Below, one piece after another: positions 1 through 5,842 of a DNA stretch of 8,364 nt (its first letter is position 1; each line of letters begins with the position of its first letter). Made by a program: the position numbers and the translations under genes. A model generated the notes under the pieces. The model did no database searches, was not told the DNA's origin, and worked only from the letters and a program-made list of their open reading frames with translations. This stretch comes from Nitriliruptoraceae bacterium (GTDB lineage Bacteria > Actinomycetota > Nitriliruptoria > Nitriliruptorales > Nitriliruptoraceae). Location: the NCBI GenBank assembly GCA_007121975.1, contig SKJO01000120.1:1-8364 (forward strand), written 5' to 3'.

Positions 1-534
1 CCGGCGCGACGCGGCCCCGAGGATCCCCGCCCCGAGGATCCTGCCTGGGCCGGGGGTACGGTGCTCAGCGACACCCGCGAGGTGCACAGTCCGGCGCCGC
101 CCGAGGTGCTGTTCGCGACCGTGTGCGGGATCGGCGGGGACCGCGGGTATCCGGCCGGTCGGTGGCTGTGGCAGCTCCGCGGCCTGCTCGACAAGATCGT
201 CGGCGGGGTGGGGTTGCGACGGGGGCGCCGGCACCCCGACGAGCTCGCCGTCGGCGAGGTGGTGGACTTCTGGCGGGTGTCGGCGATCGATCCGCCCCGG
301 CTGCTGCGGCTGCATGCCGAGATGAAGCTTCCCGGTCAGGCCTGGCTCGAGTTCCGCATCGAGCCCGACGGGTCGGGCAGCCGGCTGGTACAGCGCGCCC
401 GGTTCCACCCGCGGGGGCTGCTCGGCCGGGTGTACTGGGCGGTCCTGCTGCCCTTCCATGCGCTGATCTTCCCGCAGATGGCCGAGCGCCTCGCGGCCAC
501 GGCTGCGCGTCGGGCGCGGGCCGGCGTGAGCTGA
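1..534 (+). CDS. C-terminal part of DUF2867-domain protein, probably the tail of an SDR-type NAD(P)-binding protein (5' end outside window)
   Basis: The frame is open from base 1 to the TGA at 532-534, so this is very likely the last ~177 residues of a longer gene, although a GTG at 61 could give a 157-residue reading. The text AWAGGTVLSDTREV just before and after that GTG reads like the junction between an SDR-like epimerase domain and DUF2867, so I prefer the partial call. Recognisable DUF2867 landmarks follow in order: APPEVLF, the WLWQLRGLLDKIVGGVGLRRG block, VGEVVDFWRV, LRLHAEMKLPGQAWLEF, and the closing FHPRGLLGRVYWAVLLPFH with a hydrophobic stretch. In fused proteins this domain resembles a polyketide-cyclase/START-like fold, with unknown ligand. 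A five-residue PEDPx duplication lies in the linker (bases 15-41). The gene is convergent with the SAF gene. The reaction is unknown. Confidence 0.8.
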   Translation, partial: PARRGPEDPRPEDPAWAGGTVLSDTREVHSPAPPEVLFATVCGIGGDRGYPAGRWLWQLRGLLDKIVGGVGLRRGRRHPDELAVGEVVDFWRVSAIDPPRLLRLHAEMKLPGQAWLEFRIEPDGSGSRLVQRARFHPRGLLGRVYWAVLLPFHALIFPQMAERLAATAARRARAGVS

Positions 535-544
535 CGGCACGGCC

Positions 545-561
545 GCGCGCGAATCGCGCGC
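545..561. terminator. GC hairpin between convergent genes (possible bidirectional terminator)
   Basis: A perfect 7-bp inverted repeat (GCGCGCG / CGCGCGC) with an AAT loop sits in the 36-bp gap between the stop at 534 (+) and the stop at 571 (-). Its place suits a shared terminator, but there is no T-tract on either strand, and alternating GC can pair by chance in DNA this rich. Confidence 0.35.
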
Positions 562-570
562 CAGCCGCGC

Positions 571-1209
571 TCAGCCCGGAGGGACGATCACGACCGCGAG
601 ACCCCCGCTGCCCGCCGCAGCCGCCACGTCCGGTGCGGCCGTGCGCTGCACGGCCACCCACACGTGGGCCGGATCGATGCTCAGCACGGTCGCATCGGCC
701 GCCAGTCGCACGCCCCTGCCGTCGAGATCGACCGCGACCAGGTCCAGGCGCATCGCCGGCATGGCGGCCGGGACCAGTTCGATCGGCACCGCCACCGCGG
801 CCTGATCCTCACCGACCATCGCGCCGAGCCCCGCGACGCTGAGGTGGTGCTCGGTGAGCACGGTTCCGGCGGCCACCGGCGCGACGACGGTCTCCCCGCT
901 GGGCGTGGCCTGCACCGCCCCGTCGGGCACCAGGTCGCGGGGCCAACCGGTGCGGCGCAGGTCGCCGGTGGTGAGCACCTCCCCGACGCCGAGGTCGCGG
1001 GCGGCCACCGTGACCGTGACCGGGGGACCCCAGGGTGAGGATGCGGCCTGCCCGATCCCGGCGGCGACCCCCGTCAGCAGCACGGTCCCGACCACAAGGG
1101 CGCGGCTGCGTGGTCCCAGCCGCCACCACCGCTCACTGACCCGATCCGCCCAGGCGGGCAGGGCCGGGGGTGCTCCGTGGAGCAGACGAAAGGCAGAAGG
1201 ACGCGGCAT
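571..1209 (-). CDS. SAF-domain protein with one membrane anchor (CpaB/RcpC-like SAF)
   Basis: The 212-residue product has a basic, Trp-rich N-terminus (about 20-36), one hydrophobic segment (about 37-56, ALVVGTVLLTGVAAGIG) and then a SAF domain at about 64-125: VTVTVAARDLGVGEVLTTGDL, the WPRDLVPDGA turn, and APVAAGTVLTEHHL. The SAF fold occurs in antifreeze proteins, sialic-acid synthase and the pilus-assembly proteins CpaB/FlgA. Here it would sit outside the membrane (type II topology). The C-terminal half (about 126-212) is Ala/Val-rich and may be the beta-rich remainder seen in short actinobacterial SAF proteins. No Flp-pilus genes are nearby, so a pilus role is not supported. The gene lies 90 bp downstream of the zinc-ribbon gene on the same strand, as in many actinobacterial cyclo-ligase/FmdB neighbourhoods. 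The ATG at 1207-1209 has no clear Shine-Dalgarno. Function is unknown. Confidence 0.8.
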   Translation of the reverse strand: MPRPSAFRLLHGAPPALPAWADRVSERWWRLGPRSRALVVGTVLLTGVAAGIGQAASSPWGPPVTVTVAARDLGVGEVLTTGDLRRTGWPRDLVPDGAVQATPSGETVVAPVAAGTVLTEHHLSVAGLGAMVGEDQAAVAVPIELVPAAMPAMRLDLVAVDLDGRGVRLAADATVLSIDPAHVWVAVQRTAAPDVAAAAGSGGLAVVIVPPG

Positions 1210-1259
1210 GGTGGCGAGAGTGGACCACCAGGCGGCCAGCGGCGCACGAGCGGCGTCCC

Positions 1260-1279
1260 GTGGGCTGTGGACAGCCCAC
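1260..1279. terminator. Perfect inverted repeat between the zinc-ribbon and SAF genes
   Basis: GTGGGCTGT at 1260-1268 pairs perfectly with ACAGCCCAC at 1271-1279, giving an 8-bp stem with a 4-base loop (TGGA). On the minus strand it starts about 20 nt after the zinc-ribbon stop and 51 nt before the SAF start. It could be an attenuating terminator, an mRNA 3' stabiliser or an operator. No T-tract follows on the minus strand, so a classical intrinsic terminator is not established. Confidence 0.45.
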
Positions 1280-1299
1280 CGTCCCGCGAAGCGACGAGG

Positions 1300-1635
1300 T
1301 CAGGCGCTCTTGCTGGCCGGCGCGGACGACGAGTCGGACGTGGAGGACTTCGAGGAGGAACCCGAGGAGGACGACGTCGAGGAATCCTTGGACGCGGTCT
1401 TCGACGACGACCCCGCGTCCGACCCCGACGAGCCGCTCGCGGCGGTGGGCTTGGAGGAGGAGGCGTAGTCCTTGATGTGCCAGCCCGAGCCCTTGAAGAT
1501 CAGCCCGGCGGCGCTGAAGACCTTGCGCAGCGAACCGCGGCAGGCCGGGCAGGTGGTCAGCGCGTCGTCCTTGAAGGACTGGACCACCTCGAGGTGCTCA
1601 CCGCAATCCCGGCAGGCGTACTCGTAGGTCGGCAT
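1300..1635 (-). CDS. FmdB-family zinc-ribbon protein with Ser-rich disordered tail (Ruc/Rv0991c-like)
   Basis: The open frame runs upstream to 1740, but the true start is the ATG at 1633-1635: it gives the family's hallmark MPTYEYAC beginning and has an AGGAG 7 nt upstream (1643-1647). The 111-residue product has a zinc ribbon formed by C8-x2-C11 and C29-x2-C32, then the FmdB-typical RKVFSAAGLIFKGSGWHIKDY segment (about 37-57). From about 58 the tail is almost only Ser, Ala, Lys, Asp and Thr, which predicts disorder. FmdB proteins were once called formamidase regulators. In mycobacteria the homologue beside the cyclo-ligase gene (Rv0991c, Ruc) is a redox-regulated chaperone whose cysteines release zinc on oxidation and which needs its disordered tail. 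The shared neighbourhood and architecture suggest the same role here; that is inference. It lies 101 bp after the cyclo-ligase gene, and I saw no convincing promoter in that gap. Confidence 0.88.
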   Translation of the reverse strand: MPTYEYACRDCGEHLEVVQSFKDDALTTCPACRGSLRKVFSAAGLIFKGSGWHIKDYASSSKPTAASGSSGSDAGSSSKTASKDSSTSSSSGSSSKSSTSDSSSAPASKSA

Positions 1636-1736
1636 GGCTCGGCTCCTGGTCGTCGGCCCAGCGGATGATGCCGCCTGGTCGGGTGCCGGTGCAAGCTCGG
1701 CGTCGATCAGGTACGGACTTTCTGCGCCCCGGTGGC

Positions 1737-2318
1737 TCAACTGCGCCGTCCCCGCCGGTACAGCGCCGTGTCGGTGACCACGAGGTCCACCCCGGCGTCG
1801 TGGGGCTCACGGGGCACGTGGGGCACCAGTTGGCAGGCGAAGCACACCCCGATGCGCACGCACGACTCGGCGAGCCGGGGAAGCAGTCGGTCGTAGTGCC
1901 CGCCGCCCTGACCGAGCCGTCCCCCCGTCGGGTCGAACGCCGCACCGGGCACCAGCGCCACGTCCACGAAGGCGGGGTCGACCTTGGGCCCGATCGGCTC
2001 GCGCACCCCCCGGTACCCCGGCTCCAGGCCGCGCACGTCACCGCTGACGACCAGTTCCAGTTCCTCGCCGCGGACGCGGGGGAACAGGGTGCGCCCGCCC
2101 CGCTCCCGGATCTCCCCGACCAATCCGGCGAGCTCGACCTCGTCGCGCATCGCCGCGTAGAACAGCACGCTGCCTGCCTCCTTGAGCGCCGGCAGGTTGC
2201 GCAGCCGACCGACGATGTCCGCGGCCGCCCGGGCACGCTGCCCGGGGCTCAGCCTCCGGCGTGCGCCCAGCGTCGTGGAGCGCAGGGCGGCCTTGCGCTG
2301 CGCGATCGGCTCGTCCAC
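1737..2318 (-). CDS. 5-formyltetrahydrofolate cyclo-ligase
   Basis: This cytosolic enzyme (5,10-methenyl-THF synthetase) uses ATP to turn 5-formyl-THF into 5,10-methenyl-THF, clearing an inhibitory folate. The 193-residue product has the family's usual length and landmarks: an N-terminal QRKAALR helix (7-13) with the substrate-phosphate lysine K9, VLFYAAMRDEVEL (51-63), a GGRTLFPRV strand (74-82), EPIGPKVDP (107-115), DVALVPGAAFD (119-129), and the signature RLGQGGGHYDRLL (134-146), where GGG-x-YD contacts ATP/folate. The C-terminus carries the usual FACQLVPHVPREPHD region. A much longer frame runs antisense through galU; the start is placed at GTG 2316-2318 because it precedes the first conserved residues and has GGGAGG 10 nt upstream (2329-2334). 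It is divergent from galU and has its own TAGGCT -10-like site. Confidence 0.93.
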   Translation of the reverse strand: MDEPIAQRKAALRSTTLGARRRLSPGQRARAAADIVGRLRNLPALKEAGSVLFYAAMRDEVELAGLVGEIRERGGRTLFPRVRGEELELVVSGDVRGLEPGYRGVREPIGPKVDPAFVDVALVPGAAFDPTGGRLGQGGGHYDRLLPRLAESCVRIGVCFACQLVPHVPREPHDAGVDLVVTDTALYRRGRRS

Positions 2319-2341
2319 GCACCCACCACCTCCCGGCGTCA

Positions 2342-2347
2342 AGCCTA
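2342..2347 (-). promoter_or_regulatory. Putative -10 element of the cyclo-ligase gene
   Basis: On the minus strand TAGGCT fits the TAnnnT -10 pattern and ends 23 nt before the GTG at 2318, leaving room for a short leader holding the ribosome-binding site. No clear -35 was found. It shares the TAGnnT form with the other candidate promoters in this window. Confidence 0.4.
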
Positions 2348-2407
2348 GGGCGCGCGGGCCCCGTCGCTCGTCGGTGCTCACGGCTCGCGGGCTTCGGGCC
2401 CCGGCCC

Positions 2408-2432
2408 TAGCATCGCCATCGACGTCGATCGA
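2408..2432 (+). promoter_or_regulatory. galU promoter -10 (TAGCAT) plus palindromic operator-like element
   Basis: TAGCAT at 2408-2413 fits TAnnnT. Around the expected transcription start lies the perfect 12-bp palindrome ATCGACGTCGAT (2418-2429), overlapping a second palindrome TCGATCGA (2425-2432). The GTG of galU follows at 2443. Nearly the same arrangement occurs in front of the membrane-protein gene at 5191-5214. No convincing -35 is visible, as is common in actinobacteria. The 124-bp divergent region 2319-2442 also serves the cyclo-ligase gene. Confidence 0.45.
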
Positions 2433-2442
2433 GGCTGCTGTC

Positions 2443-3315
2443 GTGCGAAAAGCCGTTCTTCCCGTCGCTGGGCTCGGAACCCGGTTCCTGCCGGCGACCA
2501 AGACCATCCCCAAGGAGATGCTGCCGGTGGTGGACAAGCCGGCGGTGCAGTACATCGTCGAGGAGTGCGCCCGAGCGGGCCTCGACGACGTGCTGCTGGT
2601 CACCTCCACCGGCAAGGCGGCGATGGAGGACCACTTCGACCGCCGGCTGGACCTCGAGGCCGCGCTGGCCGACAAGGGCAAGGACGACGATCTCGCGGCG
2701 GTGCGTGAGCTGGCCGAGCTGGTCACCCTGCACGCGGTGCGCCAGCCGGTTCCGCTCGGCCTCGGGCACGCCGTGCTGATGGCGGCCGAGCACGTTGGTG
2801 ACGAGAGCTTCGCGGTGCTGCTCGGTGACGACATCATCGACCCCGAGGAGGCGTTCCTCGAGCGCATGATCGCCGCGCACGAGCGCACCGGCCGGCCCGT
2901 GGTCGCCCTGCTCGAGGTGCCCTGGGAGCAGGTCAGCCTGTACGGCTCGGCGACCGTGGCCCCCGGCGAGGTCGACGGCGAGTACCTCATCACCGACCTG
3001 ATCGAGAAGCCGACCCGCGAGGAGGCGCCCTCCAACCTGTGCGTCATCGGCCGCTACGTGCTGCCCGGCTCCGCCTTCGACGTGCTGCGCCGCACACCGC
3101 CGGGGCGGGGCGACGAGATCCAGCTCACCGACGCGCTCAAGATCATGGCCCACGAGGAACCGATCGTGGGCGTGGTGGTCGACGTTCCGCGCTTCGACAC
3201 CGGCGACAAGCTCGGGTACCTGCAGGCCTGCGTCGAGCTCGCGGCTCGCCGCGAGGGCCTCGGCCCCGACCTGCTCGCCTGGCTGCGCGGCTTCCTCGCG
3301 GAGCACGGCGCGTGA
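2443..3315 (+). CDS. galU: UTP-glucose-1-phosphate uridylyltransferase
   Basis: Cytosolic enzyme making UDP-glucose from UTP and glucose-1-phosphate, the donor for envelope glycans, trehalose and exopolysaccharide. The 290-residue product matches the usual length. Motifs: KAVLPVAGLGTRFLPATK (3-20, nucleotide-binding loop), IPKEMLPVVDKPAVQY (22-37), a TSTGK loop after the first Rossmann strands, VPLGLGHAVLMA, LLGDDIID (about 126-133, metal-binding Asp), IEKPTREEAPSNL (187 onward), GRGDEIQLTDAL (about 221-232) and RFDTGDKLGYLQA (about 250-262). The frame is open to 2182, but GTG 2443-2445 starts at the conserved residues and has GAGG 8 nt upstream (2431-2434). The stop overlaps the start of moeA as GTGA, so the two are probably cotranscribed and translationally coupled. 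This gene order, galU then moeA/glp, is conserved in actinobacteria. Confidence 0.96.
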   Translation: MRKAVLPVAGLGTRFLPATKTIPKEMLPVVDKPAVQYIVEECARAGLDDVLLVTSTGKAAMEDHFDRRLDLEAALADKGKDDDLAAVRELAELVTLHAVRQPVPLGLGHAVLMAAEHVGDESFAVLLGDDIIDPEEAFLERMIAAHERTGRPVVALLEVPWEQVSLYGSATVAPGEVDGEYLITDLIEKPTREEAPSNLCVIGRYVLPGSAFDVLRRTPPGRGDEIQLTDALKIMAHEEPIVGVVVDVPRFDTGDKLGYLQACVELAARREGLGPDLLAWLRGFLAEHGA

Positions 3316-4574
3316 GTGGTTTCGTCGGGCTCGGACGCGCCGAGGTCACGCTGCCCGAGGAGCTCACCTCGGTCGAGGACCACCTCGCGGGCATCCTCGA
3401 TTCGTTGAGCACGGCGGAGGCCATCGACCAGCGGCTGGCCGACGCACTCGGGCTGGTGCTGGCCGAGAACGTGCACTGCCGGGTCACCGTCCCCGACTTC
3501 GCCAACGCGGCGATGGACGGCTATGCGGTCATCGCCGCCGACCTCGAACGCGCCACCGAGGCGCGTCCGGTGCACCTCGCGGTCAGCGGTGAGGTGCTGG
3601 CCGGCACCGGAGAGCTGCCCACCGTGCACCGCGGACGGGCCGTGCGGATCATGACCGGGGCGCCGCTCCCCCCCGGCGCGGATGCGGTCGTGCCGGTCGA
3701 GACCACCTCCGGCGGTCGGGCCCAGGTCGCCTTCCACCGCGCGCCCCGGCCGGGCGACAACGTACGCCAGCCCGGCGAGGACCTCGTCCCCGGCCAGCTG
3801 CTGATGACGCTCGGACGGCGGGTGGGCCCGGCCGACGTGGCGCTGCTCGCGGCCAGCGGGACCGTGCGGGTGCGCTGCATCCCCCCGCCGCGGGTGGTGG
3901 TGATGTCCACCGGGGACGAGCTCGTGCGCCCCGACCGTGAGCCGGGACCAGGACGCATCCGGGACGCCAACGGTCCGATGCTCTCGGCGCTGGTGCTGCA
4001 GGCCGGGGGGGTGCCCTTCACCACCGGCATCGTGCCCGACGACCGCAAGGCGCTGATGCACGCGTTCGACACCAACCTCGGGCATGCGGACCTGTTCGTG
4101 TGCACCGGGGGGGCCTCGGCGGGTACGCGTGACCTGCTGCCCGACGTCATCGCCGCCCTCGGTGAGGTGCACCCCACGAAGGTCGCGATGAAGCCGGGGA
4201 TGCCCCAGATCCGCGGCCGGATCGGCCAGACCCCGGTCATCGGCCTCCCGGGTAACCCGGTGTCGGCGTTCGTGTCCTTCGAGGTGTTCGTGCGTCCCGC
4301 GATCCGCAAGCTGCAGGGCCGGCGTGACGTGCACCGTCCGGTGGTCCGCGCGGTCACCACCGAGAAGCTGCGCAGCCCGGCGCACAAGCGCTCCTATCTG
4401 CGGGTGCGCCTGGCGCGCGAGACCGGCGGCTGGCGGGCCACCCCCACCGGGGGCCAGGGGTCGCACCTGATCTCCTCCATCGCGCAGGCCGACGGGCTCG
4501 CGGTCGTCCCCGAGACCGTCACCGAGGTCCCCGCGGGGGGACAGGTCGCGGTCCAGCTGCTGGTCGACCCGTGA
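3312..4574 (+). CDS. moeA: MoeA/gephyrin-like molybdopterin molybdenumtransferase (Glp position)
   Basis: MoeA inserts molybdate into adenylylated molybdopterin to give Moco. The 420-residue length is typical. Conserved blocks: MDGYAV (68-73), RIMTGAPLPPGADAVVPVE (about 112-130), the MogA/MoeA-type binding domain with VVVMSTGDEL (195-204), CTGGASAGTRDLLPDV (264-279), KVAMKPGMPQ (290-299), GLPGNPVSAFVSFEVFVRP (311-329), and the C-terminal domain with YLRVRL and GSHLISSIAQADGLAVVP. Start GTG 3312-3314 overlaps the galU stop by GTGA and has GGAG 8 nt upstream (3300-3303). Between galU and a SepX/GLPR-like gene this is the position of corynebacterial Glp, a gephyrin-like division protein; the M. 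tuberculosis protein at that position (MoeA1) has, as I recall it, degenerate active-site motifs. Here they are intact and moaC follows, favouring real Moco chemistry, perhaps besides a structural role. Confidence 0.93.
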   Translation: MSGFVGLGRAEVTLPEELTSVEDHLAGILDSLSTAEAIDQRLADALGLVLAENVHCRVTVPDFANAAMDGYAVIAADLERATEARPVHLAVSGEVLAGTGELPTVHRGRAVRIMTGAPLPPGADAVVPVETTSGGRAQVAFHRAPRPGDNVRQPGEDLVPGQLLMTLGRRVGPADVALLAASGTVRVRCIPPPRVVVMSTGDELVRPDREPGPGRIRDANGPMLSALVLQAGGVPFTTGIVPDDRKALMHAFDTNLGHADLFVCTGGASAGTRDLLPDVIAALGEVHPTKVAMKPGMPQIRGRIGQTPVIGLPGNPVSAFVSFEVFVRPAIRKLQGRRDVHRPVVRAVTTEKLRSPAHKRSYLRVRLARETGGWRATPTGGQGSHLISSIAQADGLAVVPETVTEVPAGGQVAVQLLVDP

Positions 4575-5098
4575 GCGGCGAGGGCACCGGTCCCGCCCCC
4601 GCGTCCGGGGAGTTGACCCACCTCGACGACCGCGGCCGCGCCCGGATGGTCGACGTCGGGGCCAAGCCCGTCACCGAGCGCCGGGCCACCGCCTCCTGCG
4701 AGGTGCGCATGGCGCCCGAAACCGCGCGCAAACTGCTCGCCGGCGACCTGCCCAAGGGCGACGCCCTCCCGGTCGTGCGCCTGGCGGGTATCCAGGCCGC
4801 CAAGCGTACGAGCGAGCTCATCCCCCTGTGTCACCACGTCGCGCTCACCGCCGTCGAGGTCGACGTCGAGGTGGAGGCCGACACCGGCCTGGTGCGCCTG
4901 GAGGCCACCGCCCGGGCCGCGGACCGCACCGGGGTGGAGATGGAGGCGATGACCGCGATCGCGGTGGCCGCGCTGACCCTCTACGACCTCGTCAAGGCGG
5001 TGCAGCGCGACGTGGTCATCGGTGAGTTGCGGCTCCGGCACAAGGCGGGGGGGCGTTCGGGGGAGATCGACCTCGACGCGGACTCGAGGTTCGGCTGA
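4571..5098 (+). CDS. moaC: Cyclic pyranopterin monophosphate synthase
   Basis: MoaC acts in the first part of Moco synthesis, converting the MoaA product 3',8-cyclo-7,8-dihydro-GTP into cyclic pyranopterin monophosphate, as a hexamer. The 175-residue product covers the whole family: LTHLDDRGRARMVDVGAK (15-32), KGDALPVVRLAGIQAAKRT (62-80), the SELIPLCHHVALT block (81-93), RTGVEMEAMTAIAVAALTLYDLVKAV (119-144, in which D139 and K142 match the catalytic Asp and Lys), and a C-terminal LRHKAGGRSG. A short Gly/Pro-rich extension of about 13 residues precedes the core. GTG 4571-4573 overlaps the moeA stop (GTGA), so coupling is likely. No moaA, moaD, moaE or mogA lies in the window, so the pathway must be completed elsewhere. 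Confidence 0.95.
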   Translation: MSGEGTGPAPASGELTHLDDRGRARMVDVGAKPVTERRATASCEVRMAPETARKLLAGDLPKGDALPVVRLAGIQAAKRTSELIPLCHHVALTAVEVDVEVEADTGLVRLEATARAADRTGVEMEAMTAIAVAALTLYDLVKAVQRDVVIGELRLRHKAGGRSGEIDLDADSRFG

Positions 5099-5102
5099 GG
5101 TC

Positions 5103-5137
5103 CGCACCGCGGTCGGCGTCGGGCTCGCACCGCGGTC
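5103..5137. repeat. Direct repeat of a 12-mer holding an ACCGCGGT palindrome
   Basis: CGCACCGCGGTC occurs at 5103-5114 and again at 5126-5137, 23 bp apart. Each copy contains the perfect 8-bp palindrome ACCGCGGT. They lie just after moaC and 54-88 bp upstream of the -10-like site of the membrane-protein gene, so they could be binding sites for a dimeric regulator. GC-rich chance repeats are also possible. Confidence 0.5.
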
Positions 5138-5153
5138 CGGGCTCAGGCCGACC

Positions 5154-5180
5154 CGTGCGGCGGGTGCTTCGTGCGGCGGG
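5154..5180. repeat. Direct repeat of an 11-mer upstream of the 5191 promoter
   Basis: CGTGCGGCGGG occurs at 5154-5164 and 5170-5180, 16 bp apart. The second copy covers the expected -35 zone of the TAGCGT site at 5191. A TTCGTG at 5168-5173, 17 nt upstream of TAGCGT, could serve as a weak -35. Confidence 0.5.
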
Positions 5181-5190
5181 CGTGGGGTGT

Positions 5191-5214
5191 TAGCGTCCGC
5201 CATCGACTCGATCG
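5191..5214 (+). promoter_or_regulatory. Promoter -10 (TAGCGT) plus operator-like palindrome before the membrane-protein gene
   Basis: TAGCGT at 5191-5196 is followed by ATCGACTCGAT (5202-5212), a palindrome around a central C. The element GCCATCGAC-TCGATCG is shared with the galU promoter, which differs mainly by one extra G in the palindrome. The GTG start lies at 5257. This suggests that the membrane protein and translin genes have their own promoter, controlled together with galU. Confidence 0.45.
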
Positions 5215-5256
5215 CGCCCGATTGACCACGCGGGTGTCGCACGACGAGAGGTACCG

Positions 5257-5841
5257 GTGAACGAGGCCCTGTTCCTGCTGATTCTGTTGTGGGCGGCGCT
5301 GCTCCTCCCCGGAGCGTTACGCTCGGCGCGCGGATCGTCACCCCAAGCGACCATCGGGGGCTTCGAGCACGCCATGCAGGTGCTCAGTGCGGAGCGCAGT
5401 TCGCCCGGACGGCACGTGTATGTTCCGGGGGAGCCCGGCCGCATCGTCGACCGTGAGGTCCCCCGCGTGAGCCCGACCCCCGAACCGCCGCCCCGGCCCC
5501 GCCCGGAGCCACCGCTGATGGTGCGTCGCCGCGTCCGGTTCGAGCGCTTGCTCGTAGCCGGCGTACTGTCGCTGGTGCTGGCGCTGGCCGTCGGCGGCTG
5601 GGCGTGGGGACTTCTCACCGTCGTGCTCGGGAGCACGATCGTCTACGCGGTGGTGCTGCGCCGTCTCAAGGTCCAGCGCGACCAGGCGCGGCGGGTCGTG
5701 CGCGACCTACATCTCGAGCCAGAATCCCGGATCATCATCCGATCGGACCTGCCACGTGCCGCCGCCGGCGGCGGTGGGGCCAGCCGCGATGCGCCGGTCG
5801 ATCCGTCCAACGGTGTGCGGCTGCGCCGCTGGGACGACTGA
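5257..5841 (+). CDS. Small three-TM membrane protein, probable SepX/GLPR-type divisome protein
   Basis: The 194-residue product starts at GTG 5257-5259 with GAGAGG 5 nt upstream (5246-5251). An N-terminal membrane segment (about 3-21, EALFLLILLWAALLLPGALR) is followed by a cytoplasmic-type FEHAMQVLS stretch (36-44), a Pro/Arg linker (about 68-90), two close hydrophobic segments (about 97-117 and 119-134), then a basic, helical tail and a disordered end. This layout (N-terminal anchor with WAA-x3-P, a short F-x3-M-x2-L region, later paired TMs) resembles SepX of Streptomyces and its corynebacterial relative GLPR, the membrane receptor of the gephyrin-like Glp in division and polar growth. The gene also sits where that family sits, after galU-moeA. 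In mycobacteria an acetyltransferase gene lies between; here it is moaC. Similarity is by eye; another small membrane family remains possible. Confidence 0.62.
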   Translation: MNEALFLLILLWAALLLPGALRSARGSSPQATIGGFEHAMQVLSAERSSPGRHVYVPGEPGRIVDREVPRVSPTPEPPPRPRPEPPLMVRRRVRFERLLVAGVLSLVLALAVGGWAWGLLTVVLGSTIVYAVVLRRLKVQRDQARRVVRDLHLEPESRIIIRSDLPRAAAGGGGASRDAPVDPSNGVRLRRWDD

Positions 5842-5842
5842 G

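Noticed and set aside
854..1668. Plus-strand frames with acidic or Arg-rich products opposite the SAF and zinc-ribbon genes
   Set aside because: The acidic DDE-rich run is simply the complement of the Ser-coding tail of the zinc-ribbon gene.
1636..1736. Search for a promoter or hairpin between the cyclo-ligase and zinc-ribbon genes
   Set aside because: No TAnnnT hexamer at a sensible place and no strong inverted repeat; the two genes may share a transcript.
2182..2442. N-terminal extension of the galU frame
   Set aside because: It overlaps the divergent cyclo-ligase gene and carries no family similarity; conserved GalU sequence starts at GTG 2443.
2319..3047. N-terminal extension of the cyclo-ligase frame through galU antisense
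   Set aside because: The extra residues are Ser/Arg low-complexity and antisense to galU; GTG 2318 with its ribosome-binding site fits the family's start.
3054..4466. 470-residue minus-strand open frame opposite moeA
   Set aside because: It is antisense to a clearly real moeA, is rich in His/Gly/Arg/Pro without domain motifs, and reflects high-GC codon bias.
4394..5341. 315-residue minus-strand frame opposite moaC
   Set aside because: It is antisense to moaC, which has all family motifs, and has no recognisable domain.
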